Assembly (NCBI GenBank): GCA_017431945.1
Contig: JAFRJZ010000008.1
Coordinates: 1 to 43,877 of the forward strand
From: Candidatus Saccharimonadota bacterium
Lineage (GTDB): Bacteria > Patescibacteriota > Saccharimonadia > Saccharimonadales > Saccharimonadaceae
Length of the DNA: 43,877 nt
Reading direction: 5' to 3'
Shown: in pieces, positions 16,908 to 24,895 of the stretch
Layout: every line of letters begins with the position of its first letter
How positions within the stretch are numbered: position 1 is the stretch's first letter
Translations under genes and position numbers: made by a program
The notes under the pieces: generated by a model
Seen by the model: the letters and a program-made list of their open reading frames with translations, nothing else
Database searches by the model: none
Told to the model about the DNA's origin: nothing

Positions 16908-18515
16908 ATGAATGACGTGAAGGAGGAAATCAGGGAGCGCTTGGCAGTAGAGGATGTGGTAGGGCAGTATGTGGAGTTGAAGCGAGCGGGGAGAAACTTG
17001 AAGGGGCGGAGTCCTTGGGGAGTAGATAAAACGCCATCGTTTATGGTATCGCCGGAGAAGGGGATTTGGCATGATTTTTCGGCGAATAAGGGTGGTGATA
17101 TTTTTACTTTTGTAATGGAGGTGGAGGGGATTACTTTTAGAGAGGCTTTGGAAAAATTGGCAGCACAAGCGGGGGTAGAATTGAAAAAATACAGTGGTGG
17201 CGATGTGAAAGTGGCGGAGCGAAAAAAGCGGGCGAGCGAGGCTTTGGAATATGCTACGAAATATTATCAGTTTTGTTTATCGCGAAATAAAAAAGTTTGT
17301 GAGTATGTGTTTTACAAAAGGAATTTAAATCGGCAGACGGTGAAAGATTTTCGGATAGGTTATGCGCCGGCGACTGGGAAGGCGCTAATAGAATTTTTAC
17401 AAAAGAAGGGGTTTAAATTGGAAGAATTGGAGATGGCGGGACTATTAAACCGGTTTAAGACAGATTTGTTTCGCGGACGGATGATGGTGCCGTTTATTGA
17501 TATGAACGGGGTGATTGGGTTTACGGCGCGAGTGCTGGATAAGTCGGAGCCAAAATATTTAAATACACCAGAGACGATACTGTTTAATAAATCGCGATAT
17601 ATTTTTGGATTAGTGCAGGCGAAAGAAGCGATTCGGCAGAATGATTTTGTGGTGATAGTAGAAGGGAATATGGATGTGATTTCGTCGCATCAGGCGGGAG
17701 TGCGAGAGGCGGTGGCGACGAGTGGAACGGCGATGACCGAGAAGCATCTAAAAATATTGTCACGACTGACGAGCGATATTCGGCTAGCATATGATGGTGA
17801 CGAGGCGGGGGTGAAGGCGACCGAGCGAGCGATAATGCTAGCGGGAGATATGGGAATAAACTTGTCGGTAATCTCGGGGTATGGGGATGCGAAAGATCCG
17901 GACGAATTGATTCAAAAAGACCCGAAATTGTGGCAAGAGGCAGTACAAAATAAGGTGCCGGCGGTAGAGTGGCTATTGAAAGAATATGAACAGAAATTAG
18001 ACTTGAATAGTGGGGATGGTAAACGAGAATATTCAAATGTGGCGATGCGAGTGATTGGTTACTTGGGCGATGCAGTGGAGCGGAAACATTATGAACAATT
18101 AGTGGCAGATAGACTAGGGGTGACGGTAGAGGATTTGTTGAGCAAGAAAGTAAGTGAAGGGAAGCAGAGAAGGTTCCTTAAAAAAGTGAAAAGTGAGGCA
18201 GAGAATAATCAAGCGGGGGCGTTAGAGGATAATTTATTGGCCTTGGTGGTATATGGCGGAGTGAATGCTAAGAGTGTGGAGTTGCCAGAGGACGAGACTA
18301 AATTAGCGGAACTGGAATTAATTTTTACTAAAAAATACGGTGATTGGAATAAAGAGGCTTTGACAAAAGAAGCGATGGAGTTAGAGAAAAGATTAGCCGA
18401 TTATGATAAAAAGGCTAGGATTAGGGAATTAAATAAAAAATTGGAACAGGCGGAGGGGGACGAGGAGCTGACTGATAAGATATTGAGGGAAATCACGAAG
18501 ATTCAAAAAGGTTGA
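16908..18515 (+). CDS. dnaG: DNA primase DnaG with a zinc-less N-terminal domain
   Basis: Synthesises RNA primers at the replication fork. 535 aa. The N-terminal zinc-binding domain keeps its fold motifs (YVELKRAGRNLKG, DKTPSFMVSPEKG, GGDIFTFVM) but all four usual CHCC ligands are replaced: S35, G38, D56 and A59. The catalytic core has the primase motif YAPATGKALIEFL region and the TOPRIM signature VIVEGNMDV (about 247) with AYDGDEAG (about 297), so polymerisation should be intact. A helical C-terminal part (about 380-535) stands in for the helicase-binding domain. TATACT lies 6 nt before the ATG. rpoD follows 30 nt after the stop, as in the classical dnaG-rpoD arrangement. Confidence 0.93.
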   Translation: MNDVKEEIRERLAVEDVVGQYVELKRAGRNLKGRSPWGVDKTPSFMVSPEKGIWHDFSANKGGDIFTFVMEVEGITFREALEKLAAQAGVELKKYSGGDVKVAERKKRASEALEYATKYYQFCLSRNKKVCEYVFYKRNLNRQTVKDFRIGYAPATGKALIEFLQKKGFKLEELEMAGLLNRFKTDLFRGRMMVPFIDMNGVIGFTARVLDKSEPKYLNTPETILFNKSRYIFGLVQAKEAIRQNDFVVIVEGNMDVISSHQAGVREAVATSGTAMTEKHLKILSRLTSDIRLAYDGDEAGVKATERAIMLAGDMGINLSVISGYGDAKDPDELIQKDPKLWQEAVQNKVPAVEWLLKEYEQKLDLNSGDGKREYSNVAMRVIGYLGDAVERKHYEQLVADRLGVTVEDLLSKKVSEGKQRRFLKKVKSEAENNQAGALEDNLLALVVYGGVNAKSVELPEDETKLAELELIFTKKYGDWNKEALTKEAMELEKRLADYDKKARIRELNKKLEQAEGDEELTDKILREITKIQKG

Positions 18516-18545
18516 TTTTTTTGGCAAAAGCCAGTATAATGGGGA

Positions 18546-19523
18546 ATGATGAAAGTTGACACAGATGACATTTTGAAACACAAAAATGTAGTGATAGAAC
18601 CAGATGAGCCAAACAACGGTGATTTGGCGGCTGAGGAAGATATATCAGATGAAGATTTGGAAATTACGGCCGATAATGTGGATGCATTTGCTGATGATTC
18701 GGTGAGATTGTATTTAAGAGAAATTGGTCGAGTGCCATTACTGACGCCGGAGGAAGAGGCTGACTTAGCGGCGCGTGCCAAGAAGGGCGATAAGAAAGCC
18801 AAGGATAAACTAGCCGAGTCAAATATGCGTTTGGTGGTGTCGGTGGCGAAACGATATAGTGGTAGGGGGCTGGACTTTTTGGATTTGATTCAGGAGGGGA
18901 ATACGGGACTATTGCGCGCGGTAGAGAAATTTGACCCAGATAAAGGATTTAAGTTTTCGACCTATGCGACTTGGTGGATTCGCCAGGCGATTACCAGGGC
19001 GATTGCTGATCAAGCGAGGACGATTCGTATCCCGGTGCACATGGTAGAAACGATTAATAAGGTGCTGAGAGTAACGCGTAAATTGACGCAGGAGCTAAAT
19101 CGCGAACCAACGGTAGATGAAATTGCCAAAGAGATGAAGATGGATCCAGAAAAAGTTGATTATGTGATGAAAATTAAACAAGATATTGCATCACTAGATG
19201 CCTCGGTGGGGCGAGATAGTGATGACGAGGAGTCGGTGCTAGGTGATTTCGTAGAAGATGAAGAGAGAATTACGCCAGAAGATGCGGCGGCAAACCAGAT
19301 TTTGAAGGAAAAATTAGCGGGGATTTTGTCAACCTTGTCGGAACGTGAGCAGAAGATTGTGAAAATGCGGTTTGGTATCGGTGGTGGTAAGCCGCACACG
19401 CTAGAAGAGGTGGGTAATGAGTTCTCGGTGACAAGGGAGCGAATTCGCCAGATTGAAGCTAAGGCTTTGTCTAAATTGCGCAAGCATAAAGATATTAAAA
19501 AATTACACGAATTTTTGAAATAA
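18546..19523 (+). CDS. rpoD: Primary sigma factor RpoD/SigA
   Basis: Housekeeping sigma-70 factor, 325 aa. A short acidic N-terminus replaces region 1.1. Region 1.2 begins at [17 protein letters not shown] (about 51). Region 2 contains [29 protein letters not shown] and [13 protein letters not shown] for -10 recognition and melting. Region 3 follows ([13 protein letters not shown]), and region 4 ends with the helix-turn-helix [20 protein letters not shown] for the -35 box. TATAAT at 18535-18540 lies 5 nt before this ATG and 8 nt before a second ATG at 18549, which may be the real start. The strong TATAAT/TATACT boxes across the window fit this factor. Confidence 0.95.
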   Translation: MMKVDTDDILKHKNVVIEPDEPNNGDLAAEEDISDEDLEITADNVDAFADDSVRLYLREIGRVPLLTPEEEADLAARAKKGDKKAKDKLAESNMRLVVSVAKRYSGRGLDFLDLIQEGNTGLLRAVEKFDPDKGFKFSTYATWWIRQAITRAIADQARTIRIPVHMVETINKVLRVTRKLTQELNREPTVDEIAKEMKMDPEKVDYVMKIKQDIASLDASVGRDSDDEESVLGDFVEDEERITPEDAAANQILKEKLAGILSTLSEREQKIVKMRFGIGGGKPHTLEEVGNEFSVTRERIRQIEAKALSKLRKHKDIKKLHEFLK

Positions 19524-19545
19524 TCTGTGATTTTAGGTTTTTGAA

Positions 19546-20451
19546 ATGAAGCGGGTAATTTTGGTATACAACCCAAGGTCGTCGAAACAAGCACTGATTA
19601 AACAGGAGGTGCTAGATGAGGTGCGGAAATTGAGAGGCTATACGGTGGGGAAATATGAAGTGCGACCGACCAATGTGGATGACAATGCGAACGTATTAGC
19701 AAAGTTGTTACAAAATGATGACATTGTAATAACAGCTGGGGGAGATGGAACGGCGACAATTGGGCTGAATGGGGTAATTTTGAGTAAAAAAAGTGTTCGG
19801 TTAGCGGCGTTGCCATATGGGAATTTTAATGATTTGGCGGGAATATTAGGGGTGAAAAGCGTGAAAGATGTGATAAATGGGAAGGAAGGGGAGTTGTGGC
19901 CGTTGGAAGCGAAGATTGATGGTAAGCATTGGCGCTACGCGGGATGTTATGTGACAATGGGGCTATTTGCGGAGTCAACAAAGGTGTTTGATGAGCCAGA
20001 AGTGAGGGAGCGATTAAGAGAGAAAAAGGGGGTGATGCGATTAGTATATTCAGTGTGGGTGCTGAAAGATTGGTATTTTAAGAATCGCAAGCGGGAGTTT
20101 TTGCCAAATTTTAAGTTAAATGGGCGTAAGATAAAAGGGATGACAGATTATTTGGCGGTAAATGGTAAGACGGTGGCGAGAATGATGCGAGGGGGAAGGT
20201 ATTATCGGAAGGTGAAGCGATTTGGAGTGAGATGTGAGAATCTGGCGGGATTTTGGCGCTTAGTGTGGTTTATGATGCGGAGCATATTGGTAAGAATGCC
20301 GACGGAGGCATCGGGCGGAGATGTGTTGGAGTTTACAGGGGAAAATGAGGTAGAGATTCAGGCAGAAGGAGAATATCATCGGTTAAAAAATGTGAAAAAA
20401 ATTGAGATTAGGAAATGTGAGAGGCCGGTTCGTGTTATACTAAAAGCATGA
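19546..20451 (+). CDS. Diacylglycerol kinase-like lipid kinase (YegS/DagK family)
   Basis: 301 aa. It begins with the family start RVILVYNPRSSK, carries the nucleotide-binding GGDGT motif (ITAGGDGTATIG, about 65-75) and the second glycine motif ALPYGNFNDLAGILG (about 88-102; usual form P.GT.NDFA, here GN replaces GT). It continues with the C-terminal beta-sandwich domain of this fold. Predicted to phosphorylate diacylglycerol or a related lipid at the membrane; substrate not certain. It starts 22 nt after rpoD without a clear promoter and overlaps the next gene by 4 nt (ATGA), so it is in the dnaG-rpoD operon or read from the rpoD promoter. Confidence 0.82.
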   Translation: MKRVILVYNPRSSKQALIKQEVLDEVRKLRGYTVGKYEVRPTNVDDNANVLAKLLQNDDIVITAGGDGTATIGLNGVILSKKSVRLAALPYGNFNDLAGILGVKSVKDVINGKEGELWPLEAKIDGKHWRYAGCYVTMGLFAESTKVFDEPEVRERLREKKGVMRLVYSVWVLKDWYFKNRKREFLPNFKLNGRKIKGMTDYLAVNGKTVARMMRGGRYYRKVKRFGVRCENLAGFWRLVWFMMRSILVRMPTEASGGDVLEFTGENEVEIQAEGEYHRLKNVKKIEIRKCERPVRVILKA

Positions 20452-21008
20452 AAGATGTAAAGATTTTAGCAGTAGTGGGGATGAGTGGGAGCGGTAAGTC
20501 GGTAGTGGTGGATTATTTGACAGAGAAGGGTTACCCGAAGGTGTATTTTGGGGGGATGATTTTGCGAGAAATGGAGAAGCGGGGGATTGAGCGAACGGCG
20601 GAGAGCGAGCGGGAGTTTCGTGAGATGATTAGAGAGACTGAGGGGGCGGACTGGGTAGTGCGACAGGTTATAGAAGAAGTACATGATTTGATAGAGGCGG
20701 GGCAGAAACGAATAGTGCTAGATGGGGTATATTCGTGGACGGAATATGTGACTTTAAAACATGAGTTTCCGGGGGAGATGGTGTTTTTGGCGGTGGTGGT
20801 AGATAAGCACTTGCGACACAAGAGAGTGGGGGTAAGGAAAGTGAGGCCATTTAATACCGAGGAGATTCAGGAGCGCGACCGAACAGAGATTGAGAATATC
20901 GAGAAGGGCGGTCCGATAGCGATGGCGGATTATTATGCCTTGAATAATGGGACGGTAAAAGATTTGCATGTTCGAGTAGAAGAAATTTTGCAAAAGATTG
21001 AGTTCTAA
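20448..21008 (+). CDS. P-loop kinase, dephospho-CoA/adenylate-kinase-like
   Basis: 186 aa. Walker A GMSGSGKSV lies at about 11-19, followed by the pattern YFGGMILREMEKRG, an LDGVYSWTEY segment (strand with Walker-B-like Asp), and a basic lid region KHLRHKRVGVRKVRPF. The organisation resembles the archaeal-type AAA/dephospho-CoA-kinase-like family (UPF0200 relatives) and some deoxynucleoside kinases. Substrate cannot be fixed. Its ATG overlaps the stop of the lipid-kinase gene, so translation is coupled. Confidence 0.7.
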   Translation: MKDVKILAVVGMSGSGKSVVVDYLTEKGYPKVYFGGMILREMEKRGIERTAESEREFREMIRETEGADWVVRQVIEEVHDLIEAGQKRIVLDGVYSWTEYVTLKHEFPGEMVFLAVVVDKHLRHKRVGVRKVRPFNTEEIQERDRTEIENIEKGGPIAMADYYALNNGTVKDLHVRVEEILQKIEF

Positions 21009-21023
21009 TGATATACTAATAAC

Positions 21024-22403
21024 ATGAAACGCCTTAAGCTTATCCCTGTTATGATGATGCTAGGAGTTTTGATGGGCGGCATTATAGCATGTACGGTAAC
21101 AGTGAATGATAGCTTAGCGGTAGATGATAAGGACGTAAGCGACTATAGTAAAGAAGTATCAAAAGATGCCGAAAAGAATACAGTAGACACTAATTTGATG
21201 GGGACTCTGGAAGATACTGATAATAGTGGTTGCGGGGTTTATACAACAATTAATTTAATAATCACCATCATAACCTATGGAGTAGCAATTGCAGCAACGG
21301 TAGGATTAGTGATTACAGCAATTATCTATGTTACAGCAGGAGATAATGTAGAACGTCTAACTACAGCAAAAACAAGAGCAAAAGAAATAGTAATCGGACT
21401 AGGAATCTATGCAGTAATGTGGGGAGCAGCACAATGGCTAGTACCTGGAGGAATAATGAATGACGGAGAAATATGCAAAGAAGCCACCAATACAGAAGTA
21501 GAAGACGATACTGAAGAACAAGAACCAACAGAAGAAACCGAAAACGCAGAACCAGCTGAGGAAGTTGCTGTTGAAGATGAAGACGAGGAAGATGCCGCTA
21601 CTAGTGGCAAAAAAGGAGCTGGAAAAGGAAGTGGGGGGGAGAGAGAAGAAATTCATGAAAAAACCTTTAGAGAAAGAAAGATATTGATAGAAGGTGACAG
21701 TATACAAACCGCGACATTTGGGTCGTTTTTAACACAAATGGCAAAGAATATGGGTGCGGAGAGTGTAGATAATCATGCAGAGAGAGGGGCGACTTTGGCA
21801 TACAATGAAGAAGGGAAAGTAAAGAAAAATAGCGTGTACTACAGAATATCAAAAATGTCTGACGAAGAACTAATGAAGTATGATTTTATTATAATTTCGG
21901 CAGGGACGAATGATTGGCTTAGCAGTTGGTCTAAGATTTCTTCTGGACTTGTTACTTATGATGTTGGTTCTGAAAGGAAGCAATATTATAGACTTGGTGG
22001 TGACCCTGCAACTACCGCTGGAGCGGCTTATCAAATAAAAGAAAGAATTATGAAAATAAATAGTAAGAGCCGAAAAGAAAAAACAAGATCGAGACCGATA
22101 AAATTAATATTCTTCTCACCAATTTACAGATACAAGAAAAATGGTAGTACTAATCCTACGAAGAAAGACAAAGGAGATTGCGATAAAATTGAAAACACAT
22201 ATGGGGAAACGCTAAAGGACTATAGGGAAGGAATAAGAATTTCGGTTGCAGGATGTTGTTATATATCTGGTGAAGATATATCCACAAAAAAGGAAGCAAG
22301 TTCAAAGAAATATCTGAAAGATTGGTTACATCCTACTAAAGCTTATGCAAAGACTTTGGCAAAAAGAGCACAAGAGAAAGTTGAAAGTACTTGTTCGTTT
22401 TAA
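21024..22403 (+). CDS. Envelope SGNH hydrolase with two-TM anchor module
   Basis: 459 aa. The signal segment MKRLKLIPVMMMLGVLMGG ends in a possible lipobox IIAC (Cys23). The two-TM module follows (GCGVYTT, about 70, to PGGIMNDGEICK, about 155), then a long acidic Glu/Thr/Ala linker, then an SGNH/GDSL domain (about 215-450). Catalytic blocks are visible: block I ILIEGDSIQ with the nucleophile Ser, block III IIISAGTNDW with Gly/Asn, and block V DWLHPT with Asp and His. SGNH enzymes are esterases or deacetylases; a cell-surface glycan is the likely substrate, by location only. TTGCAA and TATACT (21012-21017) form a promoter 6 nt before the ATG. Confidence 0.82.
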   Translation: MKRLKLIPVMMMLGVLMGGIIACTVTVNDSLAVDDKDVSDYSKEVSKDAEKNTVDTNLMGTLEDTDNSGCGVYTTINLIITIITYGVAIAATVGLVITAIIYVTAGDNVERLTTAKTRAKEIVIGLGIYAVMWGAAQWLVPGGIMNDGEICKEATNTEVEDDTEEQEPTEETENAEPAEEVAVEDEDEEDAATSGKKGAGKGSGGEREEIHEKTFRERKILIEGDSIQTATFGSFLTQMAKNMGAESVDNHAERGATLAYNEEGKVKKNSVYYRISKMSDEELMKYDFIIISAGTNDWLSSWSKISSGLVTYDVGSERKQYYRLGGDPATTAGAAYQIKERIMKINSKSRKEKTRSRPIKLIFFSPIYRYKKNGSTNPTKKDKGDCDKIENTYGETLKDYREGIRISVAGCCYISGEDISTKKEASSKKYLKDWLHPTKAYAKTLAKRAQEKVESTCSF

Positions 22404-22456
22404 AAATCGGGAACTATTTCTTGCTCGTAAAATAGTAAAAATGATATACTAGTGAT

Positions 22457-24895
22457 ATGAAACGGTTAGTTATAATTGATGGGAAATCGGTGTTTTATCG
22501 GGGGTATTACGCGATGGGAAATTTGTCGCTTGCGGATGGTACGCCAACTGGCGGCGTGTATGGGTTTGCGGCGATTGCGATGGAAATTGTGAAGGATTTG
22601 AAGCCAGATAAAGTAGTGGTGGCATGGGATGCGAAGAATTCAACCGCGAAGCGCAAAGAACTATATCCGGAATATAAAGCGGGGCGGGTGAAGCCAGGGG
22701 AAGATTTTTATGCGCAGATACCGCTATTAGTAGAGTTAGTGGAGGGGTTAGGGTGGAGTTTTGTGGAGTGTGATGAGTATGAAGCAGACGACATCATTGG
22801 CGCGTTAGCTAAGCAAGCCGACGATGCATTGGAGTGGGAGACTTATATTATCTCGTCTGATTTGGATATGCTGCAGATTGTGGACGAGAATACGCGGATG
22901 TACCGAATACTGAAAGGGTTTAGCAAGCTGGAAGAGCTTGATGTGCCAGCGGTGGAGGCAAAGTATGGGATTAAAAAATCGCAATTTTTGGATTTGAAAG
23001 CACTGAAAGGCGATGCGTCGGATAATATTCCAGGGGTGCCGGGAATTGGTGAGAAGGGGGCGGCAAAATTATTGAATGAATACGGTAGTTTAGATGGAAT
23101 ATATGAGCATGTGGATGAGATAAAGGGTTCAGTAGGAGAGAAATTGAGAGCTGGTAAGGAAAGCGCGTATTTGTCATATAAGTTAGCGAAGATCATGGAG
23201 GATGCGCCGGTGGAGCTTTCTGAGATACCGGAATTTGAATATGATCCAGTGAAGACGAAGGAAGCACTAGAAAAGTTGGAATTTAGATCGTTGATACGAC
23301 GATTTGGGTTAGATAAGGAGGTTTCATCTGATAATTCTCGACACGCTGCGTCGCGCCTGTCTTCACAGGGCTCCTCGCTAACTCGCTCCCAGCCGGTCGC
23401 GAAATGTCTCGAATTACCAGATAAAACCTCCCCGTCGGGCGCAAAATATCTCGAATCATCTAGTGAAACTTCTTCTTCTCTTATTATTGAGTGGGATGTG
23501 AAGGGGAAGATGCATAAGGATGAGAAAGTAGCGGAGAAGATTTTGGCGGGGGCGGAGTTTTGGGATTTGGAGCAGGGAAGGTTTTTGTTGAATCCGCTGA
23601 CGAGGAAGGACGAACATCCGCAAGGCGATAAGATGGTGGAGTACCAGAGACAACAGCAAGAATTTGTGAAACAACCAAAGTTAAAAAAGATTTTGACGGA
23701 GTTTGATTTACCCCTGATACCGGTGCTTTATAAGATGGAAAAGCAGGGGATGTTGATAGATAAGAAGTATTTTAATGAATTGAAGCAAGAATTTGAACAG
23801 CAAGTGACAAAAATTGAACAAGAAATTTGGCGTCAAGCGGGCGGAGAGTTTAATGTGAATTCACCGATACAGCTGTCGGAGGTGCTGTTTGGTAGGTTAG
23901 GGTTGCCGACGAAGGGAGTGAAGAAGACTCAGCGGGGCTATTCAACAGGGGCGAAAGAGCTGGCGAAGCTGAAAGGCCAACACCCGATAATACCGCTGAT
24001 AATGGAATATCGGGAGGTGGCGAAATTGCTATCTACCTATGTGTTACCGTTTCCGGATTTGGCGGATGCAAAGGGACGGGTTCACACGACTTTTACGCAA
24101 AATGTGACGGCGACTGGAAGATTGTCGAGCCTGAACCCGAATTTACAGAATATTCCGGTGCGAACAGAGGAAGGGAAGCGAATTAGGACTGGATTTGTGG
24201 TGCTGAAAGGCAATAAAATGGTGTCGGCGGACTATTCGCAGTTTGAACTGAGGTTGGCAGCGGTATTGGCGGGTGACGAGAAATTGATGGCAGATTTCAA
24301 CGCGGGGATTGATATTCATACCAAGACGGCATCAGAAGTATTTAAGGTGCCGATGACTGAGGTGACGAAACGGCAACGCCGAGTGGCGAAGGTGGTGAAC
24401 TTTGGGGTGCTATATGGGATGAGTGCAAAAGGACTGGCAGATGCAACAGGGATGAGCGTAGCGGAAGCGAAGAGTTTTATAGAGGGATATTTTGAATTGA
24501 GGCGACCGATTAAGGAATATCTGGAAAGGATTTTACAGCAGGCGCGCGAACAGGGGTATGTAGAGACTTATTTTGGCAGGAAGCGCCCGACACCAGATGT
24601 GAAATCGCCGAATTTCTTGATTAGAACAGGGGCGGAGCGAGCGGCGCAAAATATGCCGATTCAGGGAACGGAGGCGGATTTGATGAAGCGAGCGATGATT
24701 AGGATGAATAAGGTGTTACCAGAGGGAGCGAAACTGGTAATGCAGGTACATGATTCGCTGATGGTGGAGTGTGATGAAGATTTAGTAACAGAGGTGAAGA
24801 AAATGCTAGTGAAGGAGATGGAAGGAGTGGCGCCAGAGTTGAAAGTAAAACTGTTAGTAGAGGTGAAGGTGGGAGATAACTGGGGGGAGGTGTAG
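22457..24895 (+). CDS. polA: DNA polymerase I with an inserted palindromic-element peptide
   Basis: 812 aa. The 5'-nuclease domain (about 1-280) has its metal-binding motifs (DGKSVFYRGYYA, YEADDIIG, SSDLDML, GDASDNIPGVPGIG). Residues about 288-340 are an insert (SRHAASRL, LTRSQPVAKC, LELPDKTSPSGAKYLE) encoded by a palindromic element shared with mutM. The 3'-5' exonuclease domain is reduced to a remnant (about 342-420) without the acidic active site, so no proofreading is expected. Polymerase motif A is SADYSQFELRLA, the O helix is KVVNFGVLYGMSAKGL, and motif C reads VMQVHDSLMVE, with Ser in place of the usual Glu after the Asp. Promoter TTGCTC/TATACT, 6 nt before the ATG. mutM follows with no gap. 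Confidence 0.95.
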   Translation: MKRLVIIDGKSVFYRGYYAMGNLSLADGTPTGGVYGFAAIAMEIVKDLKPDKVVVAWDAKNSTAKRKELYPEYKAGRVKPGEDFYAQIPLLVELVEGLGWSFVECDEYEADDIIGALAKQADDALEWETYIISSDLDMLQIVDENTRMYRILKGFSKLEELDVPAVEAKYGIKKSQFLDLKALKGDASDNIPGVPGIGEKGAAKLLNEYGSLDGIYEHVDEIKGSVGEKLRAGKESAYLSYKLAKIMEDAPVELSEIPEFEYDPVKTKEALEKLEFRSLIRRFGLDKEVSSDNSRHAASRLSSQGSSLTRSQPVAKCLELPDKTSPSGAKYLESSSETSSSLIIEWDVKGKMHKDEKVAEKILAGAEFWDLEQGRFLLNPLTRKDEHPQGDKMVEYQRQQQEFVKQPKLKKILTEFDLPLIPVLYKMEKQGMLIDKKYFNELKQEFEQQVTKIEQEIWRQAGGEFNVNSPIQLSEVLFGRLGLPTKGVKKTQRGYSTGAKELAKLKGQHPIIPLIMEYREVAKLLSTYVLPFPDLADAKGRVHTTFTQNVTATGRLSSLNPNLQNIPVRTEEGKRIRTGFVVLKGNKMVSADYSQFELRLAAVLAGDEKLMADFNAGIDIHTKTASEVFKVPMTEVTKRQRRVAKVVNFGVLYGMSAKGLADATGMSVAEAKSFIEGYFELRRPIKEYLERILQQAREQGYVETYFGRKRPTPDVKSPNFLIRTGAERAAQNMPIQGTEADLMKRAMIRMNKVLPEGAKLVMQVHDSLMVECDEDLVTEVKKMLVKEMEGVAPELKVKLLVEVKVGDNWGEV
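23317..23431 (+). repeat. Palindromic coding element, polA copy
   Basis: Terminal arms of 21 nt (23317-23337 and 23411-23431) are inverted repeats with two mismatches. Inside are GACA/TGTC (next to the arms), TCGCG/CGCGA (23351-23355 with 23398-23402) and hairpin CCTGT-CTTC-ACAGG (23356-23369). The element is read in frame through polA. The homologous 107-bp segment 23321-23427 aligns without gaps to 25004-25110 in mutM. A partial copy of the downstream 42-bp unit continues to about 23475. Confidence 0.9.
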
